Shown: positions 37,707 to 47,983 of the stretch, one piece after another | Layout: every line of letters starts with the position of its first letter | Numbering within the stretch: position 1 is the stretch's first letter | From: Lysobacter alkalisoli | GTDB taxonomy: Bacteria > Pseudomonadota > Gammaproteobacteria > Xanthomonadales > Xanthomonadaceae | Length of the DNA: 64,000 nt | Direction of reading: 5' to 3' | Assembly (NCBI RefSeq): GCF_006547045.1 | Contig: NZ_CP041242.1 | Coordinates: 1,932,001-1,996,000, forward strand | Position numbers and translations under genes: made by a program | Notes under the pieces: model-generated | Seen by the model: only the letters and a program-made list of their open reading frames with translations | What the model was told of the DNA's origin: nothing | Database searches by the model: none

Positions 37707-38891
37707 TCAAAGGCATTCGTCCAGCGCGGCCAGCAAACGCCGGTTCTCGTCCGCATCACCGACGGTGATGCGCAAGCAATCCGGCAGACCATAGCCGCCC
37801 ATCGGTCGCAGGATCACGCCGCGTTCGGTCAGGGCCGACTCGATCGGCGCCGCCTCGCGGCCGAAGCCGACCAGCACGAAGTTGGTCTGCGACGGGAACA
37901 CCTCCAGCCCCCGCCCGCGCAGGTCGGCGGACAGCGATTCGCGCTGTTCGGCGTTGCGGATGCGCGCCTGCTCGATGTGCGCCTCGTCGCCCAGCGCCGC
38001 CTCGCAGGCAGTCAATGCCAGGCCGTTGACGTTGAAACTCTCGCGCAGCCGCTCCATCACCGCGACCAGCCCCGGCGCACCGATCAGATAGCCCACGCGC
38101 AGGCCGGCCAGCCCGTAGGCCTTGCTGAAGGTACGAGTGACGACGACATTGGGATGCGCATCGAGCAGGCCCAGCGCGCTGGCGTAGTCCGGTGCATCGG
38201 CCATTTCCGCGTAGGCCTCGTCGACGACGACGATGACCTCGCGCGGAACCCGGGCGATGAAATCCGCCAGCGCTCCGGCACCGAACCAGGTGCCGGTCGG
38301 GTTGTTCGGGTTGGCGACGTAGAGCAGGCGCGTGTCGGGGGTTATCGCGGCCAGCAAAGCGTCGAGGTCATGGCCGAGCGGCATTGCCGAATCGCGTGGC
38401 AGAGGCTCGGCGATGCGCAAGTGCGCGCCGGCCGCCTGGGTCGCCAGCGCGAACACCGCAAAGCCGAAACGCGGGGCAACCACTTCCGGAGCGGTCCCAT
38501 CCGTGCCCGGCCCGGCGAACACCTGCGCCATCTGCATCAACAACTCATGCGAACCGTTGCCGAGCAGGATGCGGTCGGTACCTATGCCATGCCTGGCCGA
38601 CAGCGCGCGCTTGAGATCGCCACCGAGCGGATCCGGATAGCGGTGCAGCATGTGCAGGTTGGCGAGGATCGCCTCGCGCGCACGTGGCGACGGACCATAC
38701 GGATTCTCGTTCGAGCCAAGCTCGACCAGCCTGCCGTCGCCGCAACGGCGCCGGAAGGCGACCAGATCGTGGCCCGGGTCGTAGGCCTTCAACCCCTGGA
38801 TGCCCGTCGTCGCCCGCGCGGCGAACCAGGCCTCATCGAGTACCGGCGGCGGCGCATCGCCAAAGGGGGTGTCGTCGACCATGGCGCTCAT
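37707..38891 (-). CDS. hisC: Histidinol-phosphate / aromatic aminotransferase (PLP)
   Basis: A 394-residue class I/II aminotransferase of the HisC group. Features: LGSNENPYGPSP near residue 58, YVANPNNPTG, VVVDEAYAEM and the PLP lysine in TFSKAYGLAGLRVGY (Lys257). Its place between pheA and aroA, not in a his operon, suggests use in phenylalanine/tyrosine synthesis (HisC2-type), though histidinol-phosphate activity is also possible. The ATG overlaps the pheA stop by four bases. Confidence 0.9.
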   Translation of the reverse strand: MSAMVDDTPFGDAPPPVLDEAWFAARATTGIQGLKAYDPGHDLVAFRRRCGDGRLVELGSNENPYGPSPRAREAILANLHMLHRYPDPLGGDLKRALSARHGIGTDRILLGNGSHELLMQMAQVFAGPGTDGTAPEVVAPRFGFAVFALATQAAGAHLRIAEPLPRDSAMPLGHDLDALLAAITPDTRLLYVANPNNPTGTWFGAGALADFIARVPREVIVVVDEAYAEMADAPDYASALGLLDAHPNVVVTRTFSKAYGLAGLRVGYLIGAPGLVAVMERLRESFNVNGLALTACEAALGDEAHIEQARIRNAEQRESLSADLRGRGLEVFPSQTNFVLVGFGREAAPIESALTERGVILRPMGGYGLPDCLRITVGDADENRRLLAALDECL

Positions 38892-40075
38892 GCGATCGCG
38901 ACCGGGTATGAGCCCAGCACCTTCACTTCCTCGACGAAGTCGGTCATCTCCTCGAGCGAGCTGCGGATGCCCTCATCCTCGACATGGCCGGCGACATCGA
39001 TGAAGAACGCGTACTGCCACAGGCCGATATTGCCCGGACGCGACTCGATCCGGTTCATGCTCAGGCCATGGCGCGCGAACGGGGCGAGGATGTTGTACAG
39101 CGCGCCGGGCTGGTCCTTGATGAACACCAGCAGCGAGGTGCGGTCGTTGCCCGACGGCGGAAACAGCTCGCGGCCCAGCACCAGGAAGCGGGTGGTGTTG
39201 TCGGCCCGGTCTTCGATCGGGCCGGCGACGTTCTTCAGCCCATAGACCGTGCCTGCGCTGATGCCGGCGATCGCGGCGGCATCGTCGGCGTTGCGGGCGC
39301 GGCGCGCGGCTTCCGCATTGCTGCTGACCGGGATCTTCTCCGCGTGCGGCAGGTGCTGGCGCAGCCAGGCCTTGCACTGGGCGAACGATTGCGGGTGCGA
39401 ATAGACGCGTTCGATGTCCTCGATCCGGCCGCCGCGCGACAACAAATGCTGATGGACACGCAACTCGACCTCGCCACAGATCTTCACGTTCGAGGTCAGG
39501 AACATGTCGAGGGTGGACTGGATCGTGCCCTGGGTGGAGTTTTCCACCGGCACCACGCCGAAGTCGGCGGCGCCGGAATCGACCTCCTGGAACACCTCCT
39601 CGATGGTGCCCAGCGGCAGGCCGTGGATCGAGTGGCCGAAGTGCTTGTAGACCGCCTGCTGGGAATGGGTACCCTCGGGGCCGAGAAAGCCGATCTTGAG
39701 CGGCTCCTGCTGGGCCAGGCAGGCCGACATGATCTCGCGGAACACCCGCACCAGCACGTCATCGTTGAGCGGCCCGGCGTTGCGGTCGACCACGCGACGC
39801 AACACCTGCGCCTCGCGCTCGGGGCGGTAATAGTCCACCGCCGCCGCCAGCTTGCCCTTGGCCTGCCCGACCTGGCCGGCGAACTGGGCGCGCTCGGCAA
39901 TCAAGGCCTGGATGGTGTGGTCGATGCTGTCGATCCGCACGCGCAATTCGGCGAGGTCGGGCCTGGCTGTCGATTTTGCGGCTTTTGCAGCGGCGTCGGG
40001 CTTTGCAGCGGCCTTCTTCGCCGCTTTCGGCTTCTTCGCAATACCTTTGCCCTGCTTACGAGACTTTTCGGTCAT
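38888..40075 (-). CDS. pheA: Bifunctional chorismate mutase / prephenate dehydratase
   Basis: A 395-residue enzyme converting chorismate to phenylpyruvate. The order is a Lys/Ala-rich N-terminal extension (residues 1-38, unusual for the family), AroQ chorismate mutase (about 40-120, LRVRIDSIDHTIQALIAERA), prephenate dehydratase (from IGFLGPEGTHSQQA; active-site region VPVENSTQGTI) and a C-terminal ACT domain with the ESRP motif (NRIESRPG) for feedback inhibition by phenylalanine. The basic tail may be disordered; a shorter start is possible but no better ATG is obvious. Confidence 0.95.
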   Translation of the reverse strand: MTEKSRKQGKGIAKKPKAAKKAAAKPDAAAKAAKSTARPDLAELRVRIDSIDHTIQALIAERAQFAGQVGQAKGKLAAAVDYYRPEREAQVLRRVVDRNAGPLNDDVLVRVFREIMSACLAQQEPLKIGFLGPEGTHSQQAVYKHFGHSIHGLPLGTIEEVFQEVDSGAADFGVVPVENSTQGTIQSTLDMFLTSNVKICGEVELRVHQHLLSRGGRIEDIERVYSHPQSFAQCKAWLRQHLPHAEKIPVSSNAEAARRARNADDAAAIAGISAGTVYGLKNVAGPIEDRADNTTRFLVLGRELFPPSGNDRTSLLVFIKDQPGALYNILAPFARHGLSMNRIESRPGNIGLWQYAFFIDVAGHVEDEGIRSSLEEMTDFVEEVKVLGSYPVAIA

Positions 40076-40090
40076 TCATCTACCTGCTTT

Positions 40091-40167
40091 CGTAGCCCGG
40101 GTAAGCAAAGCGCACCCGGGAAATACACCGCCAGTCCCGGGTGCGGCTTCGCCTTACCCGGGCTACG
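40091..40167. repeat. REP-like palindrome, copy 2 (pheA-serC gap)
   Basis: The GTAGCCCGGGTAAGCAAAGC-GCACCCGGG unit and its inverted partner fill the 93-base gap between serC and pheA almost completely. Nearly identical to copy 1. Confidence 0.8.
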
Positions 40168-40168
40168 G

Positions 40169-41254
40169 TCATCCGTGCTTCTGCTGGAAATCACGCATGA
40201 ATCCGGCCAAGGCCTGCACACCCGCTTCCGGCATCGCGTTGTAGATCGAGGCGCGCATGCCTCCGATCGCGCGGTGGCCCTTGAGCGAAATCAGGCCGGC
40301 TTCCTTCGCTTCGGCGAGGAACGGCTTGTCGAGCGCTTCGTCCTTGAGGAAGAACGGCACGTTCATGCGCGAGCGCACCGCCGCGGCGACCTCGTTGCGG
40401 TAGAAGCCGCCGGAGCTGTCGATCACGTCGTACAGCAGTGCCGACTTGCGCGCGTTGCGCTTCGCGAACTCCTCCACCCCGCCCTCGGCCAGCATCCACT
40501 TGAACACCAGCCCGGCCAGGTACCAGTTCCAGGTCGGCGGGGTGTTGAGCATCGACTCCTTCGCCACATGCGAGGCGTAGTTGAAGATATCGGCGCGCGG
40601 CTGGCCGGCACATTCGAGCAGGTCGCGGCGGATGATCACGACGCTGACGCCGACCGGACCGAGGTTCTTCTGCGCGCCAGCGTAGATCACGCCGTACTTC
40701 GATACGTCCAGCGGCTCGGAGACGATGCTGGAGCTGAAGTCGGCCACCAACGGCGTGTCGCCGACATCGGGCGTGTCGCGGAACTCGACGCCGTGGATGG
40801 TCTCGTTGGCGGTGATGTGGACGTAGGCCGCGTCATCGGACAGTTGCCATTCGCCGCGTGCCGGGATGTCGCGGAAGCCGCCGGCCTCGCTGCTGGCGGC
40901 GATGTTCAGGTCGACGTAGGGCTTGGCCTGCTTGATCGCGGTCTTGCCCCAGTGACCGGTCAGCACGTAATCGGCCTTCTGGCCCGGGCTGGCGATGTTG
41001 AGCGGGATCAATGCCTGCTGGGCGGTCGCGCCGCCCTGCAGGAACAGCACGGCGTAGTCGTCCGGAATCGACATCAGCGTGCGCAGGTCGGCTTCGGCCT
41101 CACGGGCAACCTGCAAAAACTCCGGCCCGCGGTGGCTGAGTTCCACGATCGACGCCCCTGCCCCATGCCAGTCGAGCATTTCGGCCTGCGCCTGCTGCAA
41201 CACGGATTCGGGCAAGGTGGCCGGGCCGGCACTGAAGTTGTACGCACGGGTCAT
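40169..41254 (-). CDS. serC: Phosphoserine aminotransferase
   Basis: A 361-residue PLP enzyme for serine (and pyridoxal) synthesis. It begins [19 protein letters not shown], with [10 protein letters not shown] and the PLP lysine in [13 protein letters not shown] (Lys196). Normal length. First gene of the leftward group with pheA, hisC and aroA, a common arrangement in gammaproteobacteria. Confidence 0.96.
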   Translation of the reverse strand: MTRAYNFSAGPATLPESVLQQAQAEMLDWHGAGASIVELSHRGPEFLQVAREAEADLRTLMSIPDDYAVLFLQGGATAQQALIPLNIASPGQKADYVLTGHWGKTAIKQAKPYVDLNIAASSEAGGFRDIPARGEWQLSDDAAYVHITANETIHGVEFRDTPDVGDTPLVADFSSSIVSEPLDVSKYGVIYAGAQKNLGPVGVSVVIIRRDLLECAGQPRADIFNYASHVAKESMLNTPPTWNWYLAGLVFKWMLAEGGVEEFAKRNARKSALLYDVIDSSGGFYRNEVAAAVRSRMNVPFFLKDEALDKPFLAEAKEAGLISLKGHRAIGGMRASIYNAMPEAGVQALAGFMRDFQQKHG

Positions 41255-41409
41255 CGAGGGGCTCCAAAGACAGGAATGGCTGGAAGGCGAATGGACGAAT
41301 TTCCCTAGTATGCCGCAGTGCAGCAGCGGGCACGGGGTCGGTTGCGGGCGTAACCTTTCACCATCCGGCAACGTACCTTGAATGGTGCCGCGGAACGGAG
41401 CCGTCACTC

Positions 41410-42390
41410 ATGAATTTGCGTAATGCCTTCAAAGCCTGCCTGCGGATTCCTGCGTCGCAGGTCACCGACGAGGCGATCTACCGCGACCGCCGGCGCTTGC
41501 TTGCTGCCCTGGCCGCGTCTCCCGCACTGGGCCTGTCCGGCTGCGCCGAAGCCGAGCCTCCTGCGCCCCCCGCCACCACGGTCACACGCGCCGAGGTCGA
41601 GTCGGGCTTCAAGACCGACGAAGAGCTGACCCGTTACGAGGACATCACCACCTACAACAACTTCTATGAATTCGGCACCGGCAAGAGCGATCCGTCGAAG
41701 GCGGCGAAGACCCTGCGCACCTCGCCATGGACGGTCGCGGTCGGCGGAGAATGCGGCAAGCCCGGCAAGCTGTCGCTCGACGACCTGCTCAAGGGGCTGT
41801 TGCCGGAGGAACGCATCTACCGGCTGCGCTGCGTCGAGGGCTGGTCGATGGTGATCCCCTGGCTGGGGGTGCCGCTGGCCGATGTACTCCGGCGCTTCGA
41901 GCCGAACTCGAATGCGAACTACGTCGCCTTCACCACCCTCGCCGACCGCCAGCAGATGCCCGGCATCCGCTATCGCTCGATCGACTGGCCGTACCGCGAG
42001 GGCCTGCGCATCGACGAGGCCATGCACCCGCTGACCCTGCTCGCCACCGGCCTGTACGGCAAACCGCTGCCGCAGCAGAACGGCGCTCCGCTGCGGCTGG
42101 TGGTGCCGTGGAAGTACGGTTTCAAGAGCATCAAGTCGATCGTCGCGATCACCTTCGCCCGCCATCCGCCGCACTGCAGCTGGAATCGGCTGCAGCCGAA
42201 CGAATACGGCTTCTTCTCCAACGTGAACCCGGACGTCGACCACCCGCGCTGGAGCCAGAAGAGCGAGCGCCGGATCGCCGGCACGGCCAGCAAGTTGTTT
42301 GCCGAGCGCATCCCGACGCGGTTGTTCAATGGTTACGCCGACCAGGTGGGTGACATGTATGCGGGAATGGACCTGCGACGCTGGTTCTGA
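41410..42390 (+). CDS. msrP: Protein-methionine-sulfoxide reductase, molybdenum subunit
   Basis: A 326-residue periplasmic molybdoenzyme (formerly YedY) that repairs oxidised methionine in envelope proteins. The N-terminal [20 protein letters not shown] is Tat-like. The molybdenum-ligand Cys141 lies in [15 protein letters not shown], and [12 protein letters not shown] and the C-terminal [16 protein letters not shown] are family signatures. The partner msrQ is in the same direction but 3.1 kb away, with a subtilase gene between them, whereas the two genes are normally adjacent. Confidence 0.95.
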   Translation: MNLRNAFKACLRIPASQVTDEAIYRDRRRLLAALAASPALGLSGCAEAEPPAPPATTVTRAEVESGFKTDEELTRYEDITTYNNFYEFGTGKSDPSKAAKTLRTSPWTVAVGGECGKPGKLSLDDLLKGLLPEERIYRLRCVEGWSMVIPWLGVPLADVLRRFEPNSNANYVAFTTLADRQQMPGIRYRSIDWPYREGLRIDEAMHPLTLLATGLYGKPLPQQNGAPLRLVVPWKYGFKSIKSIVAITFARHPPHCSWNRLQPNEYGFFSNVNPDVDHPRWSQKSERRIAGTASKLFAERIPTRLFNGYADQVGDMYAGMDLRRWF

Positions 42391-42572
42391 GGCGCCAATC
42401 CCCGGGCACACCGAAAACTGCAAGGTTCACCGCACTTCCGGCAAACACACCCCGACATTCCGACGACCGGTCGCCGGGCAGAACCGGATATCACGCTGTC
42501 TGTATGACACCCCTCCTACCGTCGGGGACTGCTGTGCCACCCCCGAGGCACAGATCCAGAGGGGACACCAAC

Positions 42573-45298
42573 ATGTCAATCAGATCGCATGGAATCAGAA
42601 CCTGCCTGGCCCTGGGCACCCTGGCCCTGGTGGCCGGCGCGGCCGCCCAGAACGGAACGACCGCACCTCCCGGAACCCCAAAGACGCCGTGACAGCGGCC
42701 TCCAGGCAAGGCCCGCAGACCCACATCGTCGTCTTCCGCGAGGCACCGCTGGCCAGCTACCGAGGCGAACGCACCGGCCTGGCGGCCCCGCCGAAACTTG
42801 CTGGCAAGAATCGCGTGAACGTGAAGAGCGCCGCCGCCCGCGCCTATGTAAGCGACCTGACCCAGCGCCAGCAGCGGCACGAAACCGAGCTTTCCGCCCG
42901 CATCGGCCGCCCGCTGAAGATCAGCCAGCGCATGCAGCATGCTCTCAACGCCGTGGTCACCGAACTGAGCCCGGCCGAGGCCGCCCAGGTCAAACAGAGC
43001 CCCGACGTGCTGCTGGTCGAGCCCTACCATGAATATGTGCTCGACACCGACGCCGGCCCGGCACTGATCGGCGCTCCCGACATCTGGAGCAAGGGCGTTG
43101 GCCTGCCGCCCGGCCATATCACCGGCACGCCCGGCCCTGCCAAGGGCGAAGGCGTGGTGTTCGGCATCCTCGATTCGGGCATCAATTTCGGCAGCCCGTC
43201 GTTCGCCGCGGTCGACAGCCTCGGTTATCCGCACGTCAATCCGCTTGGTGCCGGCAACCATCTCGGCACCTGCGCTCCCGGCGAGGTCGACGAGGGTCGC
43301 TGCAACGACAAGCTGATCGGCGGCTACGACTTCGTCTGCGAGGCACCGGCCTTCCGCTGTGGCGTGGCCGGCATCCGCGAGGAGCCCGGCTTCGGCGACA
43401 CCGACGGCCACGGCAGCCACACCGCCTCCACCGCCGCCGGCAACCACCGCGACGTGGTCTTCCGCGGGGTTCCAACGCACATCTCCGGTGTCGCGCCGCG
43501 GGCGAACATCGTCGCTTTCGACATCTGCTACCACAACATCCCGACCGGCCAGGGCCTGTGCCCGAACGTATCGGCGGTCGCCGCGATCAACCAGGCCATC
43601 GCCGACGGCGTGGTCGACGTCATCAACTATTCGATCGGCGGCGGTGCCTCGCCCTGGACCGAGGCGGTTTCGCTGGCCTTCCTCAATGCCTCCGATGCCG
43701 GCATCTACATCGCCGCTTCGGCCGGCAATTCCGGCCCCGGCGCCGGCACCCTCGGCCACAACGAACCCTGGACCAGTTCCACCGCGGCAGCCACGCATAC
43801 CCGGCTCGGCTTCGAATTCTTCCTCGACGTGACCGGGCCGGCGCCGGTGCCGTCCGGACTGGAGTCGATCCTGCTGCGTCCCGGCGTCAACGGCGTGAGC
43901 CAGACCGCCGCGATTCCCGGCACCACCCCGCTGGTGGTCAGCCCCGGCATCGACACCGGCAACGACGGTTGCGCTGCCTTCGCGGCTGGCCAGTTCCAGG
44001 ATGCGATCGCAGTGATCCGCCGCGGCACCTGCGCGTTCTCCGACAAGACCAACAATGCCGAGGCCGCGGGTGCGATCGCGGTGGTGATCGCCAACAACGC
44101 CGCCGGCATCACCACGCCGTCGGTTCCGGGCACCTCGATCCCGGCCTTCATGGTCTTCCAGGACGATGGCGATGCGGTGCGCGACTTCGCCGCCGCCAAT
44201 CCCGGCACCACCACCGCCGCCATCGATTACCCGGCCACGGTCATCCCGGGCGATCCGGACGTGCTGGCGGCCTTCAGTTCGCGGGGCCCGGCCGGCTTCG
44301 ACCTGCTCAAACCCGACCTGACCGCCCCCGGCGTGGCCATCCTCGCCACCATCGCGGGCGACACCCTCACCGGGTTCGAAGACGCCATCGGCCTGATCAG
44401 CGGCACTTCGATGGCCTCGCCGCACCAAGCCGGTGCCGCGGGCCTGCTGCGCCAGCTGCATCCGACCTGGAGCGTGCCGGAGATCAAGTCCGCCCTGGTC
44501 ATGACCGGGCATCAGGACGTGCTGCTGGAAGACGGACAGACCCCGGCCAACGCCTTCGCCCGCGGTGGCGGACGGGTCGAGGCCTACCAGGCGGCCCGCG
44601 CCGGCCTCGTGCTGCACGAGACCACCGGCAACTACCTGGCTGCCAATCCGAACAGCGGAGGCGATCCCTCCGCGCTCAACCAGCCGGCGATGAGCCGCGC
44701 CGATTGCACGGACGATTGCACGTTCACCCGGACCTTCCGCAGCACCCGCAAGAACTCGCAGGCATGGATTGCCACGCTCGAAGGCCTGCCCGGCAGCGTT
44801 TCGCCGGCCCAGTTCAACATCAAGGCCTTCGGCGAGCGGGGAGTGCATATCTCGATAGACAACGGTGCGCTACCGGCCGACGGCTCATGGCAGTTCGGCA
44901 CCCTGGTGCTGACACCGGAGAAAGCCGACGGTGCCAATGCCTCCCCGGTCCTGCGCTTGCCGATTGCGGTCGCGGTGCTGCCGCCTCCAGTCCCGCTGGA
45001 GAACGGCGTGCCGGTGCCCGGACTGGCCGACACCACCGGCGGCGAGTTGTTCTTCACCCTCGAGGTGCCGGATGGCGCGAACAACCTGAGTGTCACCATC
45101 AGCGGTGGCAGCGGCGATGCGGACCTGTACGTCAGGCATGGCGAGCGCCCGAACAATGCCCTGTTCGACTGCCGTCCGTTCCTGTTCGGCAACAACGAGG
45201 CCTGCAATTTCGCTTCGCCGCAGGCCGGCACCTGGTGGATCCGGCTGCAGGCGTTCAGCAGCTATGACGGGGTCACCCTGACCGCCACCTGGAACTGA
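42573..45298 (+). CDS. Secreted subtilisin-like (S8) protease with PA and PPC domains; apparent -1 frameshift
   Basis: The ATG at 42573 (GAGGGG upstream) opens a signal peptide, MSIRSHGIRTCLALGTLALV..., in a frame that stops at 42692. The rest follows in the -1 frame from about 42680; one extra base gives a 908-residue protein. The switch is at CCCAAAG (42677-42683), which fits the X_XXY_YYZ slippery pattern. Domains: I9-type propeptide, S8 catalytic domain (Asp in GILDSGINFG, His in DGHGSHTAST, Ser in GTSMASPHQAG), an inserted PA domain, and a C-terminal pre-peptidase domain (VTISGGSGDADLYVRHG). It interrupts msrP-msrQ. Confidence 0.82.
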
Positions 45299-45338
45299 TG
45301 CATCCCGTGGCATGGACATGCCACGAATCAGCGTTCGA

Positions 45339-45364
45339 TCGGGCCCGGAGCAATCCGGGCCCGA
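45339..45364 (+). terminator. Hairpin after the subtilase gene
   Basis: TCGGGCCCGG-AGCAAT-CCGGGCCCGA, a perfect ten-base stem without a T-tract. It may weaken read-through into msrQ. Confidence 0.5.
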
Positions 45365-45461
45365 TGCGTTCGAGTACCCACGAATGGAAAGCGGCCGCAG
45401 CGTACCCTTGTCGCTCCAGCATCCGAACAGACATCGAACGTCCCGTCCCCGCCTGAGCACC

Positions 45462-46082
45462 ATGCCCGTCCAACGCTCGCACCTGGTCGCCGCCAAGACC
45501 GTTGTCCACCTGCTCGCCCTGACCCCAGCCGCCATCCTGGCCTGGCGGGTCCGCGACGAATATCTGACCGGCGCCAGCGCGCTCGGTGCCGATCCGGTCG
45601 CGGCGATCGAGCACTTCCTTGGCCTGTGGGCCCTACGCCTGTTGATGCTGACGCTTGCGATCACCCCGTTGCGCCAGCTGACCGGTCAGACCGTGCTGCT
45701 GCGCTTCCGTCGCATGCTTGGCCTGTACGTCTTCGCCTACGCCAGCGCGCACCTGCTCGCCTATCTGGTGCTCGACTTGCGCGGCTACTGGACCCAGGTG
45801 TTCGAGGAGATCGTCAAGCGGCCCTACATCACCGTCGGTTTTCTTGCCTGGCTGCTGTTGCTGCCGCTCGCCGCTACCTCCACCCGGGCCGCGATGCGCT
45901 GGCTGGGACGCAACTGGGGCCGCCTGCATCGGCTGGTCTACGTCATCGCCGTGCTGGCGGTGCTGCATTTCTGGTGGCTGGTGAAATCGGACGTTCGCGA
46001 GCCATTGCTGTATGCGCTGATCCTGGCGGTGTTGCTGGGCTGGCGGGTGTTCAACCTGCGCCGTAAAGCAGCAACAGACTGA
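45462..46082 (+). CDS. msrQ: Haem-binding membrane subunit MsrQ
   Basis: A 206-residue inner-membrane b-type haem protein that passes quinol electrons to MsrP. About five to six transmembrane helices are visible, with likely haem histidines in ASAHLLAYLV and the region LHRLVYVIAVLAVLHFWW. The family pattern RRMLGLYVFAYASAHLL is clear. Its 3' end overlaps the convergent FHA gene by 32 bases. Confidence 0.93.
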   Translation: MPVQRSHLVAAKTVVHLLALTPAAILAWRVRDEYLTGASALGADPVAAIEHFLGLWALRLLMLTLAITPLRQLTGQTVLLRFRRMLGLYVFAYASAHLLAYLVLDLRGYWTQVFEEIVKRPYITVGFLAWLLLLPLAATSTRAAMRWLGRNWGRLHRLVYVIAVLAVLHFWWLVKSDVREPLLYALILAVLLGWRVFNLRRKAATD

Positions 46083-46860
46083 GCGCACCGGCGAGCAGCA
46101 ACGCGGCCAGCAGCAGCCACGGGATCCTCCGGGCCGACCGCGGCATGATCGCGGCGCCATCCGCCGAGCGCGGCGGCATCGTCCCGGCGGGGTCCTCCGG
46201 CAGTCCGAATGCCGGCGGCGGCATGGTCGCAGCCTCGACCACGAACCGATGCTGGTTGGCGAACGCCACCTGGGTGCCGGGCGTCAGCAAGGCATGTCGC
46301 ACCGGCCAGCCATTGACCCGGCTGCCATGTTCCGAGCCCAGATCCCGCAGGACGATGCCCTCGCCCCCCGGCTCCAGTCGAGCATGCCGCTCGGCGAAAC
46401 CCGGCTCGTCGATGCAGACCTCGCAGGCACGCTGGCGACCCACCAGCAGCGGACCATCGAGCACCAGACTGCGGCCGTGATGCGGGCCGCCGACACCGCG
46501 CAGCACCATCGCCGCGCCCGTGGGCTGCGCCATCGCCTCGGGCGCTGGCGCGGGTTCCGGCCCCAGCAGTTCGAGCTGGAAGCCGTCGATGTGCAGGGTA
46601 TCGCCCATCCTCAGCATCGCCATGTGCCGGATCGGGCGTCCGTTGACGTGCACCCCGCGCACATTGTCGCGCACCTGCAACCAGATGCCGCGGGGGTCGA
46701 TGCTGAACTGCGCCACGCCTCGCTCGGCATCGTCGACCAGCGCCGGCAGGCCGTCGTCACCACGCCCAAGCACGTGCACCCCCGGCCCCAGCACCAGGTC
46801 ATTGCGCTCGCGGTTCGGGAATTGCAGACGGATGACATTCACGCGTGCGCAATCTATCAC
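46051..46860 (-). CDS. Protein with two FHA domains and C-terminal membrane anchor
   Basis: A 269-residue protein. Two forkhead-associated domains (about residues 20-95 and 125-215) recognise phosphothreonine; the second is clearer (LLVGRQRACEVCIDEPGFAE, RHARLEP, GSRVNGWPV). A hydrophobic tail (PWLLLAALLLAGALSLLLLY) is a membrane anchor, leaving the FHA domains in the cytoplasm. It could read phosphorylation by a Ser/Thr kinase, though no link to the kinase at 25.3 kb is shown. The start is uncertain: GTG at 46860 is close to GAGGGG, and GTG at 46842 is an alternative. Confidence 0.8.
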   Translation of the reverse strand: MIDCARVNVIRLQFPNRERNDLVLGPGVHVLGRGDDGLPALVDDAERGVAQFSIDPRGIWLQVRDNVRGVHVNGRPIRHMAMLRMGDTLHIDGFQLELLGPEPAPAPEAMAQPTGAAMVLRGVGGPHHGRSLVLDGPLLVGRQRACEVCIDEPGFAERHARLEPGGEGIVLRDLGSEHGSRVNGWPVRHALLTPGTQVAFANQHRFVVEAATMPPPAFGLPEDPAGTMPPRSADGAAIMPRSARRIPWLLLAALLLAGALSLLLLYGAG

Positions 46861-46907
46861 GTCCCCTCACAATAGCTGCGAGTAGAGAAGCACCGAAGAG
46901 AGCCCGC

Positions 46908-47183
46908 ATGCCCGACATCGATATCCACCACGCCCACACGCTCCCCGACGACGACGCCCGCCGCGCAGTGCAGGAGGTCGCCGACAAGCTCTCCGAACGC
47001 TTCGGCGTCGCATGCGAGTGGTCCGGCGACGACCTCAACTTCCACACCTCCGGGGTCGATGGCAGGATCGCGGTCGCACCCGGCGAGCTGCACGTGACCG
47101 CCCAGCTCGGCTTCCTGATGTCAGCCTTCAAGGGGCCGATCGAAAGCGAGATCCGCAGGGTGCTGTCGGAACGGTTTGCCTGA
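46908..47183 (+). CDS. Polyhydroxyalkanoate-system (PHA granule region) small protein
   Basis: A 91-residue protein beginning MPDIDIHHAHTLPDDDARRAV, with the GVACEWSGDDLNFH core and FLMSAFKGPIESEIRRVLSERF end typical of the family found beside phasins and PHA genes. Biochemical role unknown. A GAGAG sequence precedes the ATG. The phasin gene follows 104 bases on. Confidence 0.85.
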   Translation: MPDIDIHHAHTLPDDDARRAVQEVADKLSERFGVACEWSGDDLNFHTSGVDGRIAVAPGELHVTAQLGFLMSAFKGPIESEIRRVLSERFA

Positions 47184-47287
47184 ACTTGCGTTCACATTCT
47201 CCGGCACGGCTGGTGTGAAAACTCTAGAGCAGCGGCGCATGTTGCCTGTGAACGGGCACAAGCGGCCCACGACACCGGGAGGAACGC

Positions 47288-47929
47288 ATGACCAGCGCGA
47301 AGAAAACCACCCGCGGTAAAAGCGCCCGCAAGGGCGCGCCCGAAGTGCAGGCCTTCGAGGATCGAACCTTCGAGGAGCAGCACTTCGAAGAGCAGGCCGA
47401 GCGCCTGGCCAAGAGCATCAGCGAATCCGCCCAGCAGATCTGGCTGGCCGGGCTGGGTGCTTTCGCCCGTGCCCAGGCCGAGGGCACCCGGCTGTTCGAA
47501 GGCCTGGTCAAGGAGGGACAGGGGCTGGAACAGAGCGCGCGCAAACTGGCCGACGGGCAGACCGAAGCCATGCGCGAGGCAGTCGAATCCCGCGTCGCCC
47601 AGGCCCGCGAGCAGACCAGCCACGCCTGGGGCCGGCTGGAGAAAGCGTTCGAGGGGCGTGTCCAGCAGGCCCTGTCCCGGCTCGGCGTACCCGGGCAGGA
47701 AGACCTCGCCGAGTTGAGCCGTCGCATCGACGCGCTGGCCGACCAGCTGCCCGGCTACAGAACTGCCGGGGCGTCACGCAAAGCGACGGCGAAGAAACCT
47801 GCGATGAAGAAGCCTGCAGTCCGCAAGCCCGCGGTCCGCAAGGCGGTCGCCAGCAAGCCTGTCACGAAAAAGCCCGCTGTAAAGAAAACGGGCGCGAAGC
47901 AAACCGTCCGCAGGGCCAGGCCTTCCTAG
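47288..47929 (+). CDS. Phasin-family protein with Lys/Ala-rich tail (PhaF/PhaI-like)
   Basis: A 213-residue protein. The first 140 residues form a predicted amphipathic coiled coil of the polyhydroxyalkanoate-granule phasin type (SISESAQQIWLAGLGAFARA). The last 50 residues are Lys/Pro/Ala repeats (KKPAVRKPAVRKAV), like the histone-H1-like DNA-binding tail of PhaF. It would coat storage granules and perhaps attach them to the nucleoid. No PHA synthase or depolymerase is in the window. GGGAGG lies just upstream. Confidence 0.9.
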   Translation: MTSAKKTTRGKSARKGAPEVQAFEDRTFEEQHFEEQAERLAKSISESAQQIWLAGLGAFARAQAEGTRLFEGLVKEGQGLEQSARKLADGQTEAMREAVESRVAQAREQTSHAWGRLEKAFEGRVQQALSRLGVPGQEDLAELSRRIDALADQLPGYRTAGASRKATAKKPAMKKPAVRKPAVRKAVASKPVTKKPAVKKTGAKQTVRRARPS

Positions 47930-47983
47930 CCCCGAAGATGCCACAGGAGCGGCCAAGGCTGCTCCTGCATATGGGCACCGCTC

